14,289 nt of DNA from Opitutales bacterium (GTDB taxonomy: Bacteria; Verrucomicrobiota; Verrucomicrobiia; Opitutales; Intestinicryptomonadaceae): assembly GCA_017526045.1 (NCBI GenBank), contig JAFXRX010000336.1:1-14289 (forward strand), given 5' to 3'. This document shows positions 6,047 through 13,977 of this stretch, one piece after another (the first letter of the stretch is position 1; each line of letters begins with the position of its first letter). The notes below the pieces were generated by a model that worked only from the letters and a program-made list of their open reading frames with translations, made no database searches and was not told the DNA's origin. Position numbers and translations under genes: made by a program.

Positions 6047-7774
6047 GTGGATTGGAAAATCGGAAAGTACGACGCGAAATTGGCGGCAGATTTGGGGGCA
6101 TATCTGGGCGTAAGCCCCATATTGGCCTCGCTTCTGCTTGAGCGCGGCTTTTCCGACCCGATTAGAGCCGAGATGTTTTTAAAGCCCAAGCTTACGAATT
6201 TGGGCGACCCCTTCCGCGTAAAAAATCTGCGCGCGGCGGCGCTGCGGCTAATCGAGGCGATTTCAAAAAACCAAAAAGTTCTCGTGTTCGGCGACTACGA
6301 TGTCGACGGAATTACGAGCACCACTTTGTTTGTGAACGCCATGCGCCACTTCGGGCTAAACCCGTCGTACTTTGTCCCGCGCAGAATGGACGAGGGCTAC
6401 GGGCTTAGCGAGGCGGCTCTCGAAAGAGCCTTCGCCGACGAAAAGCCCGACCTGCTCGTCGCGCTCGACTGCGGCACAAACGCAATGGAGGCAATCCGCT
6501 ATATCCGCTCGCAGGGCATCGACTTGATAGTTGTGGACCACCACCAGTCGAAGGACGACCCCGCGCAGGATGACTACATTCTTGTAAACCCGCACGTCTT
6601 CGATTTGAGCACCGCGCCGTGGCGCAACCTTTGCACAGTCGGGCTTGTGTTCAAGCTTGTGCACGCGCTTTTGAAGGAAATGCGCCTGCGCGACGACCCC
6701 CGCTCGTGGACTTTGGATTTGAAGGAGTCGCTCGACTTGGTCTCTCTTGGCACAATCGCCGACCTCGTCCCGCTCGTGGACGAAAACAGAATTTTGGCGC
6801 GCTACGGAATAAAGAGGCTCAAAACCACAAAGCGCAAGGGAATCCAGGCGCTCATCCAGGCAAGCGGCATTTCTTTGGGCGACGAAATCACGCCCGTCGA
6901 CATCTCTTTCAGGCTCGGGCCGCGCATCAACGCAAGCGGCAGGCTCGCCGACGCGTCTTTGCCTCTGGACATGCTTTTGGGCGACGACTTCACGACGTGC
7001 TTCCGCGCCGCTTGCGAGCTCAACGACATCAACAAGGAGCGGCAGGAAATCGAGCGCGGAGTGTTCGAGGCCGCGATGAAAAAAATCGAGGAGCTGCGCC
7101 TTGCCGAAGACCCCTGCATCATCGTTTTCGACAAGACTTGGCACCCGGGCGTCGTCGGGATTATCGCGGGCAAATTAAGCCGCGAATTCAACCGCCCCGT
7201 AATCGTTTTCGGCGAGACCGATTCGGGCTACACGAAGGGCTCGGGCAGGAGCATCGCGGGCTTGGATTTGGTCGAGTGCCTCTCAAAATGCACCGAATTT
7301 TTGGGCAGCTGGGGCGGGCACCCTATGGCTGTTGGCGTCTCCGTAAAAGAGGACAAGATGGACGAATTTAGAAACCGCCTCAACCTTGTAATCCGCAAAA
7401 AGCTCGAAGAGGGCGTTTCGTTCGAGCCCGAGCTGCACGTCTCGCTGGAGCTCGCGCACGAGGACATCTGCTTCGAGCTTTTGGACGAGCTTGAAATGCT
7501 GCACCCCTTCGGCGAGGGCAACAAGGAGCCCGTTTTTGCGATAAAGGGCGTCGTTTTGGAAAAGCCCGTAGAAGTTTTCGGCGGCGGGCAGAATTTCAAA
7601 TTCCAGCTTCCCTTAAACAACGGAACTTGGATTAGCGCGGTTGCCTGGCGCATGGCAAACAAGCTGCCGCCTGTCGGCGAAAAGCTCGATTTTGCAATGC
7701 ACCTTTCGTGGAACAGATGGAACAAGCGCAAGACGCCTCAGGCGACAATCGCCGACTGGCGCGTTTCTTCTTAG
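6047..7774 (+). CDS. recJ: Single-stranded-DNA-specific 5'-3' exonuclease RecJ
   Basis: A 575-residue, full-length RecJ of the DHH phosphoesterase superfamily, acting in recombination (RecFOR pathway), mismatch repair and base excision repair. DHH motifs are in order: VFGDYDVDGITSTTL (80-94), VALDCGTN (138-145), VVDHHQ (162-167) and LGTIADLVPL (234-243). The metal-binding residues are D83, D85, D141, D164-H165-H166 and D239. The DHHA1 domain shows HPGVVGIIAGKLS (366-378), GSGRSIAGLDL (398-408) and GGHPMAVGVSV (423-433), and a C-terminal OB-fold follows. The start is GTG at 6047: an in-frame stop lies just upstream and the first ATG would cut into the conserved N-terminus. It lies 20 nt after thrS and 12 nt before the transporter gene. 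The upstream sequence has no good ribosome site. Confidence 0.95.
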   Translation: MDWKIGKYDAKLAADLGAYLGVSPILASLLLERGFSDPIRAEMFLKPKLTNLGDPFRVKNLRAAALRLIEAISKNQKVLVFGDYDVDGITSTTLFVNAMRHFGLNPSYFVPRRMDEGYGLSEAALERAFADEKPDLLVALDCGTNAMEAIRYIRSQGIDLIVVDHHQSKDDPAQDDYILVNPHVFDLSTAPWRNLCTVGLVFKLVHALLKEMRLRDDPRSWTLDLKESLDLVSLGTIADLVPLVDENRILARYGIKRLKTTKRKGIQALIQASGISLGDEITPVDISFRLGPRINASGRLADASLPLDMLLGDDFTTCFRAACELNDINKERQEIERGVFEAAMKKIEELRLAEDPCIIVFDKTWHPGVVGIIAGKLSREFNRPVIVFGETDSGYTKGSGRSIAGLDLVECLSKCTEFLGSWGGHPMAVGVSVKEDKMDEFRNRLNLVIRKKLEEGVSFEPELHVSLELAHEDICFELLDELEMLHPFGEGNKEPVFAIKGVVLEKPVEVFGGGQNFKFQLPLNNGTWISAVAWRMANKLPPVGEKLDFAMHLSWNRWNKRKTPQATIADWRVSS

Positions 7775-7786
7775 CGGGGGGCTTTT

Positions 7787-9073
7787 GTGAAATTTTTGGC
7801 GGCAAAAAAAGGGGACAACGCCTGGGCGTGGCTGCCCGCGCTTTATTTTTTGGAGGGCCTGCCAAACACCGTTGTGATGTCGTTTTCGGTGCTCTTTTAC
7901 ACCTCAATGGGGCTTGGCGCGACGGCGACGGCGGCTCTTACAAGCGCGCTTTATCTGCCCTGGGTTTTAAAGTCGCTGTGGTCTCCGATAGTCGATTCGG
8001 TCTCGACAAAGCGCATGTGGATTTTAGGCTGCGCCGCCGCGTTTGCGCTCGCGTTTTTGTCGCTTGCAATATCGCCGTTTGCCTCGAAGTGGATTTTGAT
8101 TTCCATATCGGGCTTTTGGTTTTTGGGCGCCGCCTCCGCCACTTTCGACATCGCCTCCGACGGCTTTTACATGCTCTCGCTTTCCGAGCAAAGGCAGGCG
8201 TTTTTTGTGGGCATACGCAATTCGTTCTACCGCCTTGCGATGATTTTCGGCAGCGGCGGGCTGCTTTTTATCGCGGGCTTTGCGGGCAGGAGGCTCGGCG
8301 ACGAAAGGGCGGGGTGGTGCTGCGCGTTTTTGGTGTGCGCGGCGATTTCCTTAATCTGCATTTTGTGGTTTTCTTTTGCGCTCCCTAAAGTCGAAAAGTC
8401 CCCGTCAAAATCCGCGGCGCAGTCGGTAAAATTCATAGAGTGCTTCGTGAAATTTTTTGCGCGCAGGCATATAGTTTTGATGCTCATATACATTTTGTTT
8501 TACAGGTTTGCCGAGTCGCAAATTTGCAAGATTTTGCCCATATTTATGAAGGCCGACAGAGCCGAGGGCGGACTTGGCTTCGACCTCGAAACAATAGGCG
8601 CAATGGCGACTTTCACCCCCGTTTCGCTTTTGTGCGGCGGCATTTTGGGCGGCATTATGATTTCAAAATACGGCTTGAAAAAATGCATGCTGCCAATGGC
8701 GCTTTTTATGAATTTGCCGAACGTGATTTACCTTTTTATGGCGATTTGCCAGCCGCATAGCGCGGCGCTTGCGGCGGGTGGCGTGCTCTTCGAGCACTTC
8801 GGCTACGGCGTCGGCTTTTCGAGCTATATGATGTACCTTATCTTCGCCTCGAAGGGCGAATACAAAACGGCGTTTTACGCCATATGCACGGGCTTTATGG
8901 CTCTCGGGCTGCAGCTGCCCTCGGCTGCGAGCGGGCTTGCCGCCGACACTCTTGGCTTTGTCGGATTTTTCTGGTGGATAATGCTTGCCACCCTCGTTTC
9001 GTTCGCCGCGACGTTCGTCGGCATTTACACGCTAAAAGGCGCGGATTTTTCCGGCGAAAAACGAGCCGAATAG
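7787..9073 (+). CDS. AmpG-like MFS transporter
   Basis: A 428-residue protein with about 12 hydrophobic segments, of the AmpG/PAT-like branch of the major facilitator superfamily. AmpG of Enterobacteria imports anhydromuropeptides for wall recycling. Branch features are YFLEGLPNTVVMSFSVLFY (20-38), LPWVLKSLWSPIVDSVSTK (57-75, the loop 2-3 motif) and ATFDIASDGFYM (118-129), which parallels the DxxxD element of AmpG. A basic cytoplasmic loop around 198-228 divides the halves. The start is GTG at 7787, preceded by GCGGGGGGC, the only G-rich ribosome-site candidate among the starts in the window. It lies 12 nt after recJ, probably co-transcribed without functional linkage. The substrate is unproven: muropeptide import is one option, and many relatives in this branch are uncharacterised. 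Confidence 0.82.
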   Translation: MKFLAAKKGDNAWAWLPALYFLEGLPNTVVMSFSVLFYTSMGLGATATAALTSALYLPWVLKSLWSPIVDSVSTKRMWILGCAAAFALAFLSLAISPFASKWILISISGFWFLGAASATFDIASDGFYMLSLSEQRQAFFVGIRNSFYRLAMIFGSGGLLFIAGFAGRRLGDERAGWCCAFLVCAAISLICILWFSFALPKVEKSPSKSAAQSVKFIECFVKFFARRHIVLMLIYILFYRFAESQICKILPIFMKADRAEGGLGFDLETIGAMATFTPVSLLCGGILGGIMISKYGLKKCMLPMALFMNLPNVIYLFMAICQPHSAALAAGGVLFEHFGYGVGFSSYMMYLIFASKGEYKTAFYAICTGFMALGLQLPSAASGLAADTLGFVGFFWWIMLATLVSFAATFVGIYTLKGADFSGEKRAE

Positions 9074-9084
9074 CCTCCGCTATT
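9069..9084. terminator. Small hairpin spanning two convergent stop codons
   Basis: AATAGC (9069-9074) and GCTATT (9079-9084) form a perfect 6-bp stem with the tetraloop CTCC. It covers both the MFS stop (TAG, 9071-9073) and the SET-gene stop (TAG on the minus strand, 9080-9082). The convergent genes are 6 bp apart, so any termination signal must overlap coding ends. The stem is short and lacks a strong T-tract on either side, so terminator activity is a weak inference. Confidence 0.35.
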
Positions 9085-9586
9085 TGTGCGAGGCGAATTT
9101 CTTTTTGCGCATTCTTGCGAGGATTTTTTTAAGCTTTATTCTGTCCTCGACCGCGACGATGTAGCCGACGCAGCCCGGCTTGCCGCACTTGCATGGGTGG
9201 CGCATGAAATGCTCGAGCGCGTAGCCGTAGTTGTACAAAATTTCCTCGCCCTCGGCGATGTCGCGCGTCGCGGTGAAGACGATTTTCCCGCCGATATTTT
9301 CCGCCTCGCAGTTTGTCTGGCAGGCGTGGTTTATGAAGCGCGCGTCGTTGTATTCAAAATTCCCGTCGATGTCGAATTCGTCGTCGAGCTCGAAAATATA
9401 CACCGCCCCTCCGCCGTTTTTTTGGGCGGCTTCCTCCTGCTCGAGCCCTCTTTTGTTCGACTCTTCCTTGCTTATTTTCTCGCCCAGATACTCGAGAATG
9501 AATTCGCCCTTTTTAATCGGGCGCGCCGCAAAAACTCCGTTGCCGTGAATTGCGGATTTTTTCACGGCGTACTTTTTTTGTTCCAT
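9080..9586 (-). CDS. SET-domain protein lysine methyltransferase with post-SET zinc site
   Basis: A 168-residue protein that is nearly all SET domain, the SAM-dependent lysine methyltransferase fold best known from histone modifiers. It shows AIHGNGVFAARPIKKGEFILEY (12-33), FEYNDARFINHACQTNCEAE (77-96; eukaryotic consensus RFINHSCxPNC) and GEEILYNYGY (113-122; consensus GEELxYDYxF). A post-SET motif CKCGKPGC (132-139) supplies C132, C134 and C139, which with C93 give the usual zinc site. A basic tail ends the protein (KLKKILARMRKKKF). Bacterial SET proteins are known, for example in chlamydiae, but the target here is unknown. The ATG lies one base after the panB stop (TGACATG) with no Shine-Dalgarno, implying translational coupling. 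It converges with the MFS gene. Confidence 0.9.
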   Translation of the reverse strand: MEQKKYAVKKSAIHGNGVFAARPIKKGEFILEYLGEKISKEESNKRGLEQEEAAQKNGGGAVYIFELDDEFDIDGNFEYNDARFINHACQTNCEAENIGGKIVFTATRDIAEGEEILYNYGYALEHFMRHPCKCGKPGCVGYIVAVEDRIKLKKILARMRKKKFASHK

Positions 9587-9587
9587 G

Positions 9588-10361
9588 TCAGCCCGGGAAT
9601 GCGCCTTTTTTCACCTCTTTTACGTACTGCGAAAACGCGCCTTTTACGATGCCTTCAAGGTCGGCGTATTTTTTTGCAAACGGCGGGATTTTTTCGCCGA
9701 GCCCCAAAACGTCCGCGCATACCAGAACCTGGCCGTCGCAGCCCGCGCCCGCGCCGATGCCGATTGTCGGGACGGAAACTTTTTTTGTGATTTCCGCCGC
9801 GGTTTCGGCGTCGGTTTTTTCGATTACGATTGAAAATACGCCCGCCTCTTCTAGCTTTTTTGCGTCTTCAAGAAGCGAAATTTTTTCCTCGCGGCTCTTG
9901 CCGAAAGTTTTGTACGCGCCAAGCTTTAAAATTTGCTGCGGCATCAAGCCTATGTGCCCCATGACGGGAATGCCCGCGTTTACGAGGCGTTTTATTGAAT
10001 CGGCAAGCAGCGCGCCGCCCTCGATTTTTACGCAGTCCGCGCCCGCGCGCAGCAGGTTTGCGCAGTCCTCCAGCAGAAAGTCGAAGCTCTTGTGCGCCAC
10101 AGCAAAGGGAACGTCGGCGACAATGAGCGCGCTTGGCTTTGCCCTCGCGACCATCGCCGTGTGGCGTATCATGTCGTCCATTCTGACGGGCACGGTGGAA
10201 TTGTAGCCCATGACGGTGTTGCCGAGCGAGTCGCCGATTAGGATTGCGTCGACGCCCGCGAGGTCGGCGAGGCGCGCGAATATGGCGTCGTAGGCGGTTA
10301 GCACGGCTATTTTTTCCGAGCCTTTTGTTTCGGCAATGGTTTTTACGGTTGTCTTTTTCAT
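9588..10361 (-). CDS. panB: 3-methyl-2-oxobutanoate hydroxymethyltransferase (ketopantoate hydroxymethyltransferase)
   Basis: A 257-residue enzyme that adds a hydroxymethyl group from methylene-tetrahydrofolate to 2-oxoisovalerate, the first committed step of pantothenate and CoA synthesis, in the cytoplasm. Conserved blocks are LTAYDAIFARLAD (21-33), LIGDSLGNTVMGYNSTVPV (41-59), KIEGG (112-116), VMGHIGLMPQ (133-142), IVIEKTDAETA (178-188) and PTIGIGAGAGCDGQVLV (198-214). D44 and D83 are the metal-binding aspartates, and E181 the likely general base. Length is normal and no key residue is missing. panC and panD are not in the window. It lies 51 nt downstream of the AsmA-like gene, a gap with room for a weak internal promoter, and is followed after one base by the SET gene. 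The start is preceded by an A-rich run (ATTAAAAGATG). Confidence 0.95.
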   Translation of the reverse strand: MKKTTVKTIAETKGSEKIAVLTAYDAIFARLADLAGVDAILIGDSLGNTVMGYNSTVPVRMDDMIRHTAMVARAKPSALIVADVPFAVAHKSFDFLLEDCANLLRAGADCVKIEGGALLADSIKRLVNAGIPVMGHIGLMPQQILKLGAYKTFGKSREEKISLLEDAKKLEEAGVFSIVIEKTDAETAAEITKKVSVPTIGIGAGAGCDGQVLVCADVLGLGEKIPPFAKKYADLEGIVKGAFSQYVKEVKKGAFPG

Positions 10362-10412
10362 CTTTTAATTTTGTTTGCCTTAAATCTTGGGCTGTTTTTT
10401 GGAAAATTCAAA

Positions 10413-13400
10413 TTACTTTTTTTGCTTGAAGACCGACTTCGCCGCCGCCGCCAAAATTTCGGCGATGTTGTTTTTCGGCCTTGAAAGCGTGCCCGTAATT
10501 TCGAACCTGGGGCCCGAGACCGTTTGGCTTTCGTCTTTGGGATAGCCGATTTTTTGGAGGATTTGCGAGAGCCTGCCCGAGGGCGAGTCGAGCTTTATCG
10601 GCAGCGTCAGCGGCATGTTTTTGAGCTTTTCGCCCTCGGCGTACGCGAGTGTGCCGCTAATTTTGAGTATGGCGTCTTGGGCTTTTATTTCGGCGGGGCT
10701 TAAGACTATGTCGAGGTTTTCGCCGCGGCTCATTTTGAGTTTTGTTTCCGAAAAATCGAGGTCTGCGAGCAGCTGCAGGGCTTCCGCCGCGTCCGAGGCG
10801 TCGCGCACTTTTCCGCCGAAAATCGCCCCTCCGATTTTAAGAAGCCCCGCGCCCGCGCTTGCCATTTCCCATGCGTCCGAAGTCTTGTCGACAAAATGCA
10901 GAGTGCCGCCGCGCGTTTGGGCTTCGGCGTTGAAGCGCAGCTTTTCAAGAGCCTCTTCGGGAGTTTTGCCGCTTGCAAAGAAGTCCGCGCTGACGTCGAA
11001 TTTGCCCTCGACAAGCGTTTTGTTTTCGCCGTTTTTTTCAAGCAGATTTTCAACCGGCAGCTCTTTTATTTTTACGCTTGTGTCTTTTATCGAATACAAA
11101 TTGCCGTCGAAGCGCACAAGGGCGTTCATTTCCGCGGGCGCGCCGTAAAAAAGAGCCGATGCTTTCGGCATTTTTAGGGAAGTTTTGTCCGCAAAAATCT
11201 CGGCTGAAAGATTTTCAACCATCTTTTCCCCGCCCCTTAAAATTTGGCGCGCGGATATTTTAACATTTGCGCCTTTGCCGAAGTCCCAGACTGCGGGCGG
11301 GCTTTCGGGCTGCGGCAGCTCCGCTATTTCGACTGCGGCGATTTGCGGCTCGGCTTCGGCTTGGGCGGGAGCGGGCTCGGGCTCGGGCGCGCCCTGCGTT
11401 TCGTGGGGCAGGAGCTTCTTTTTTATGGACGAGCGGATTTGCGCCGAAGTGGGCAGGCTTTTTGCGCCTTTTAGAATTTCGGGGCGCAGATATTTTGTTT
11501 TGCCGCTTTTTTCGTCAATTATTGCGAGCCTGTTTTTGAACGCGCCAAAGAGAGTTTCGAGGTCTTCGGCAACGATTTTTTCCGCGTCGATTGCGGCTGA
11601 AATTTCGCCTGAAAATTCGGCTTGCGCGGCGGCGAGCGTCTCGCCGCGGGTCGATGCCATCCGGAATTTCGCGGAGGCTTTTTGCGGCGAAAAATCTTTG
11701 AGCGAGGCTTTTACATCGAGGCTTGCCTTGCCCAAAACATCCGCGCTGCCGCGCGCGCTCAAATTTGAAATTACCGCGCTTGCCTCGATTTTTTCGGGGC
11801 TTTCGGCGGCAATATTTATTTCGAGCATGCCGGTCGGGGCGTTGTCGAACCGCTTTAGGGCGGGCTGCTGCAAAATCTTTGGAATGCTTGCGCGCGCCTC
11901 CAAATTTCCGCTTTTAAAAACAGGCGGGCCGGAGAAATCAAAGCCGAAAACCGCGCTGCCGCTTGCCGCCAAAATCCCCGCCGCGTTTTCCAAAGCAGTG
12001 AATTTTTTTACGCCCACTTTAAGAAGCGGGCTTGAAAAATCCGCGTCGCCCTCAAGCTCAAAATCCAGGTTTTGCGCGAAAATTTTTTCCGCCGAGGAGT
12101 ATGAAAAATTTTTCGCGCCCGCGGAAATCGAAGATGAAATTTTTTTGCCGCCGCCGATTTTCACGCTTGCAAAAAATCCGATTTTTTCGGCGGACGCCCC
12201 GGGGCAGAGCGCGCTTAAAATTTCCATGGGCAGGTCTTCGGAGGCTATTTCAAATTCGGCGTTTGGCATATCGGGGGAAAGCCCCGCAAGGCTTAGCGGA
12301 ATTTCGTTTTTCGACTTCGCGCGGAGAATGTTCGCCCCGCCTTTGCCGGAGAGGTTCATCTCGAGATTTTTGAGGCGGGCGTCCGAGCCCTTAATTGAAA
12401 CAAGCGCGCTTGCCTCTGCTTTTTCCACGCCGCATTCCTTTGCGCGGGGAAAGAGCGCGGACGGGTTGCCGCCGGTTTGCAGCCTTATTGTTTTCGAGTC
12501 CGAATTCATTGCGAATTCGACAGTCCCCACAAAATCAGAATCGTTTTTTATCGGCGAAATCTGCAGGAGCGCGCTTGATTTTTTGAAGTCGGTCGAGCCC
12601 GAGGCGAACAAATTAAACGACGCGTTTTGGATTACCGCAGAGCCGCCGCGGCTCAGGCTCAAATTTTTTATCGGGATTAGGTTTTTGCTTTCCGCCTCGA
12701 TTTTTTCGCCGTTTTTGGAAACTAAAATCGTCCCCGAAACGGGCGCGGCGGAAACTTCAAAGCCGTTTTGCTTTATAAATGCGTTCAAAAGCCCCGGGTC
12801 GAAGCGGTTTAGATTTAGCGAAAACAGGAGGGCGTCGGGGAATTTAGAAATGTCGGAGATGTCGATGTGAAAGTCTTTGGCGCAGTCCGCCGAAACCGCC
12901 GGCGAGCCGTTTATGCCCAGTCCCGCCGAGAATTTTTTTACGGAAATTTCGCCGCCGCGCTTTGAAAGCGATATTTCAGCCGCCGCCGAAGCCGAGTTTA
13001 AGTCGTCGAAATACACGGAAAATTCGCGCAGATTTTCGAAGTCGGCGCGCATGGAGGCGCTGCAGTCGGCATTGCAAAAATCGGAGTCGAAAGAGGCGGA
13101 GGAGGCGAGGTTGAGCGACATTTGCGGCAGCCCGTCCGCGAGGCTTTTGAAGTCGCGCGAATTTGCCAGGGCCTGCGCCTTGATTTCGATTTTTTTGTAA
13201 AAATCGGACGGGGAAACGGACAGCGCAAAAATTTGTTTCCCGCCGAGGGAGGCCGCCGCGTTTATTTTGCATTCTTTGGGCGTCCCCTTCGCGTGGATTT
13301 GCGCGCGCGCCTCGAATTTTTCCCCGCCGAATTCGACAGTTGCGGGGAATTTTAAATCGGCGGAATACAGCTTGAAAAGGTCGAAGCATTCGATGTTGCG

Positions 13401-13976
13401 CGCGGGGTTTTCGCCGCCGAGGCTTATCGCGATTTTCGCTCCGCCTTTCAGCCTGAGCTCGATGTCGGCTTCGAGATTTTTTACGCTTAAGCCAAAGCCG
13501 CCAAAAAAGCTCGAGCCTTCCTTCGGGCTTTCCTTCGGCGCGGGCTCTTTTGCCGCCCCCAATTTCCGCGGGCTTTTGGCGGGGGCTTGGACGGTGGAAG
13601 AAACTGCGGGGCTTTCTTGGCTTTCGTCTTCGCCGAAATTTTCCGCAGATGAAAAATCCTCTTTCTGCGCAAAGAAGGCTTTTGAAATTTTTAGATTTTC
13701 GATGCTGAATTTTTTAAAGAGCAGGCATTTTGGCAGGAAGCCGTGCTTTATTTCGACATCCTCCGCGCCAAGCCTTGAGCCGTCCCGCAGCTCGATTTCA
13801 AGCCCGCGCAGCTTTGTCGAAAAAAGCCCGATGCGCGCATGCCCGATTTTGTTGTTCGGGTTTGCGCTTTTGAGCGCGGCAGAGACAATTTCAGCCTGCA
13901 TGCAAAAAACCGCCGCGCCACACGCCAAAAGAAACAGCGCCAAAGCAGCCGATGCAAAAACGATTTTGCGCTTCAT
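10413..13976 (-). CDS. Large AsmA-like envelope protein
   Basis: A 1187-residue protein with an N-terminal signal anchor at about 5-26 (MKRKIVFASAALALFLL) and a long periplasmic part. LLAC at 16-19 makes a lipoprotein signal a weaker alternative. Residues 40-100 (GLFSTKLRGLEIELRDGS, then FSIENLKIS) match the opening of AsmA-family repeats. The body is a long run of beta-rich segments typical of this group. Two low-complexity linkers interrupt it: about 108-156 (acidic, then Pro/Lys-rich) and about 855-898 (Pro/Ala/Glu-rich). The end, about 990-1180, holds an AsmA C-terminal-like region, including GTLHFVDKTSD and LTLPIKLDSPSGRLSQIL. AsmA-like proteins (AsmA, YhdP, TamB relatives) are linked to lipid transport or outer-membrane homeostasis; that role here is inferred. 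Its ATG follows the upstream stop by one base (TGACATG), implying coupling. A 561-codon open frame on the opposite strand is a compositional shadow. Confidence 0.85.
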   Translation of the reverse strand: MKRKIVFASAALALFLLACGAAVFCMQAEIVSAALKSANPNNKIGHARIGLFSTKLRGLEIELRDGSRLGAEDVEIKHGFLPKCLLFKKFSIENLKISKAFFAQKEDFSSAENFGEDESQESPAVSSTVQAPAKSPRKLGAAKEPAPKESPKEGSSFFGGFGLSVKNLEADIELRLKGGAKIAISLGGENPARNIECFDLFKLYSADLKFPATVEFGGEKFEARAQIHAKGTPKECKINAAASLGGKQIFALSVSPSDFYKKIEIKAQALANSRDFKSLADGLPQMSLNLASSASFDSDFCNADCSASMRADFENLREFSVYFDDLNSASAAAEISLSKRGGEISVKKFSAGLGINGSPAVSADCAKDFHIDISDISKFPDALLFSLNLNRFDPGLLNAFIKQNGFEVSAAPVSGTILVSKNGEKIEAESKNLIPIKNLSLSRGGSAVIQNASFNLFASGSTDFKKSSALLQISPIKNDSDFVGTVEFAMNSDSKTIRLQTGGNPSALFPRAKECGVEKAEASALVSIKGSDARLKNLEMNLSGKGGANILRAKSKNEIPLSLAGLSPDMPNAEFEIASEDLPMEILSALCPGASAEKIGFFASVKIGGGKKISSSISAGAKNFSYSSAEKIFAQNLDFELEGDADFSSPLLKVGVKKFTALENAAGILAASGSAVFGFDFSGPPVFKSGNLEARASIPKILQQPALKRFDNAPTGMLEINIAAESPEKIEASAVISNLSARGSADVLGKASLDVKASLKDFSPQKASAKFRMASTRGETLAAAQAEFSGEISAAIDAEKIVAEDLETLFGAFKNRLAIIDEKSGKTKYLRPEILKGAKSLPTSAQIRSSIKKKLLPHETQGAPEPEPAPAQAEAEPQIAAVEIAELPQPESPPAVWDFGKGANVKISARQILRGGEKMVENLSAEIFADKTSLKMPKASALFYGAPAEMNALVRFDGNLYSIKDTSVKIKELPVENLLEKNGENKTLVEGKFDVSADFFASGKTPEEALEKLRFNAEAQTRGGTLHFVDKTSDAWEMASAGAGLLKIGGAIFGGKVRDASDAAEALQLLADLDFSETKLKMSRGENLDIVLSPAEIKAQDAILKISGTLAYAEGEKLKNMPLTLPIKLDSPSGRLSQILQKIGYPKDESQTVSGPRFEITGTLSRPKNNIAEILAAAAKSVFKQKK

Positions 13977-13977
13977 G

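Noticed and set aside
5208..6101. A 297-codon minus-strand frame opposite thrS
   Set aside because: thrS is certain in this interval, and the antisense product is Arg/Ala/Val-rich with no family features. It results from codon bias, since thrS seldom uses codons whose complements are stops.
6356..7144. A 262-codon minus-strand frame opposite recJ, and a 250-codon plus-strand frame at 6619-7371
   Set aside because: Both overlap the DHH and DHHA1 regions of recJ in other frames and show low-complexity Arg/Ala/His-rich translations.
10362..10412. A possible promoter between the AsmA-like gene and panB
   Set aside because: The gap is A/T-rich and contains TTGAAT-like words, but no well-spaced -10 element stood out, so I did not list it as a feature.
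11185..12870. A 561-codon open frame on the plus strand opposite the AsmA-like gene
   Set aside because: It lies wholly inside a well-supported minus-strand gene. Its predicted product is a Ser/Ala/Phe/Lys/Arg-rich mixture without recognisable domains, as expected from the complement of Glu/Lys/Ala-rich codons that rarely produce reverse stops.
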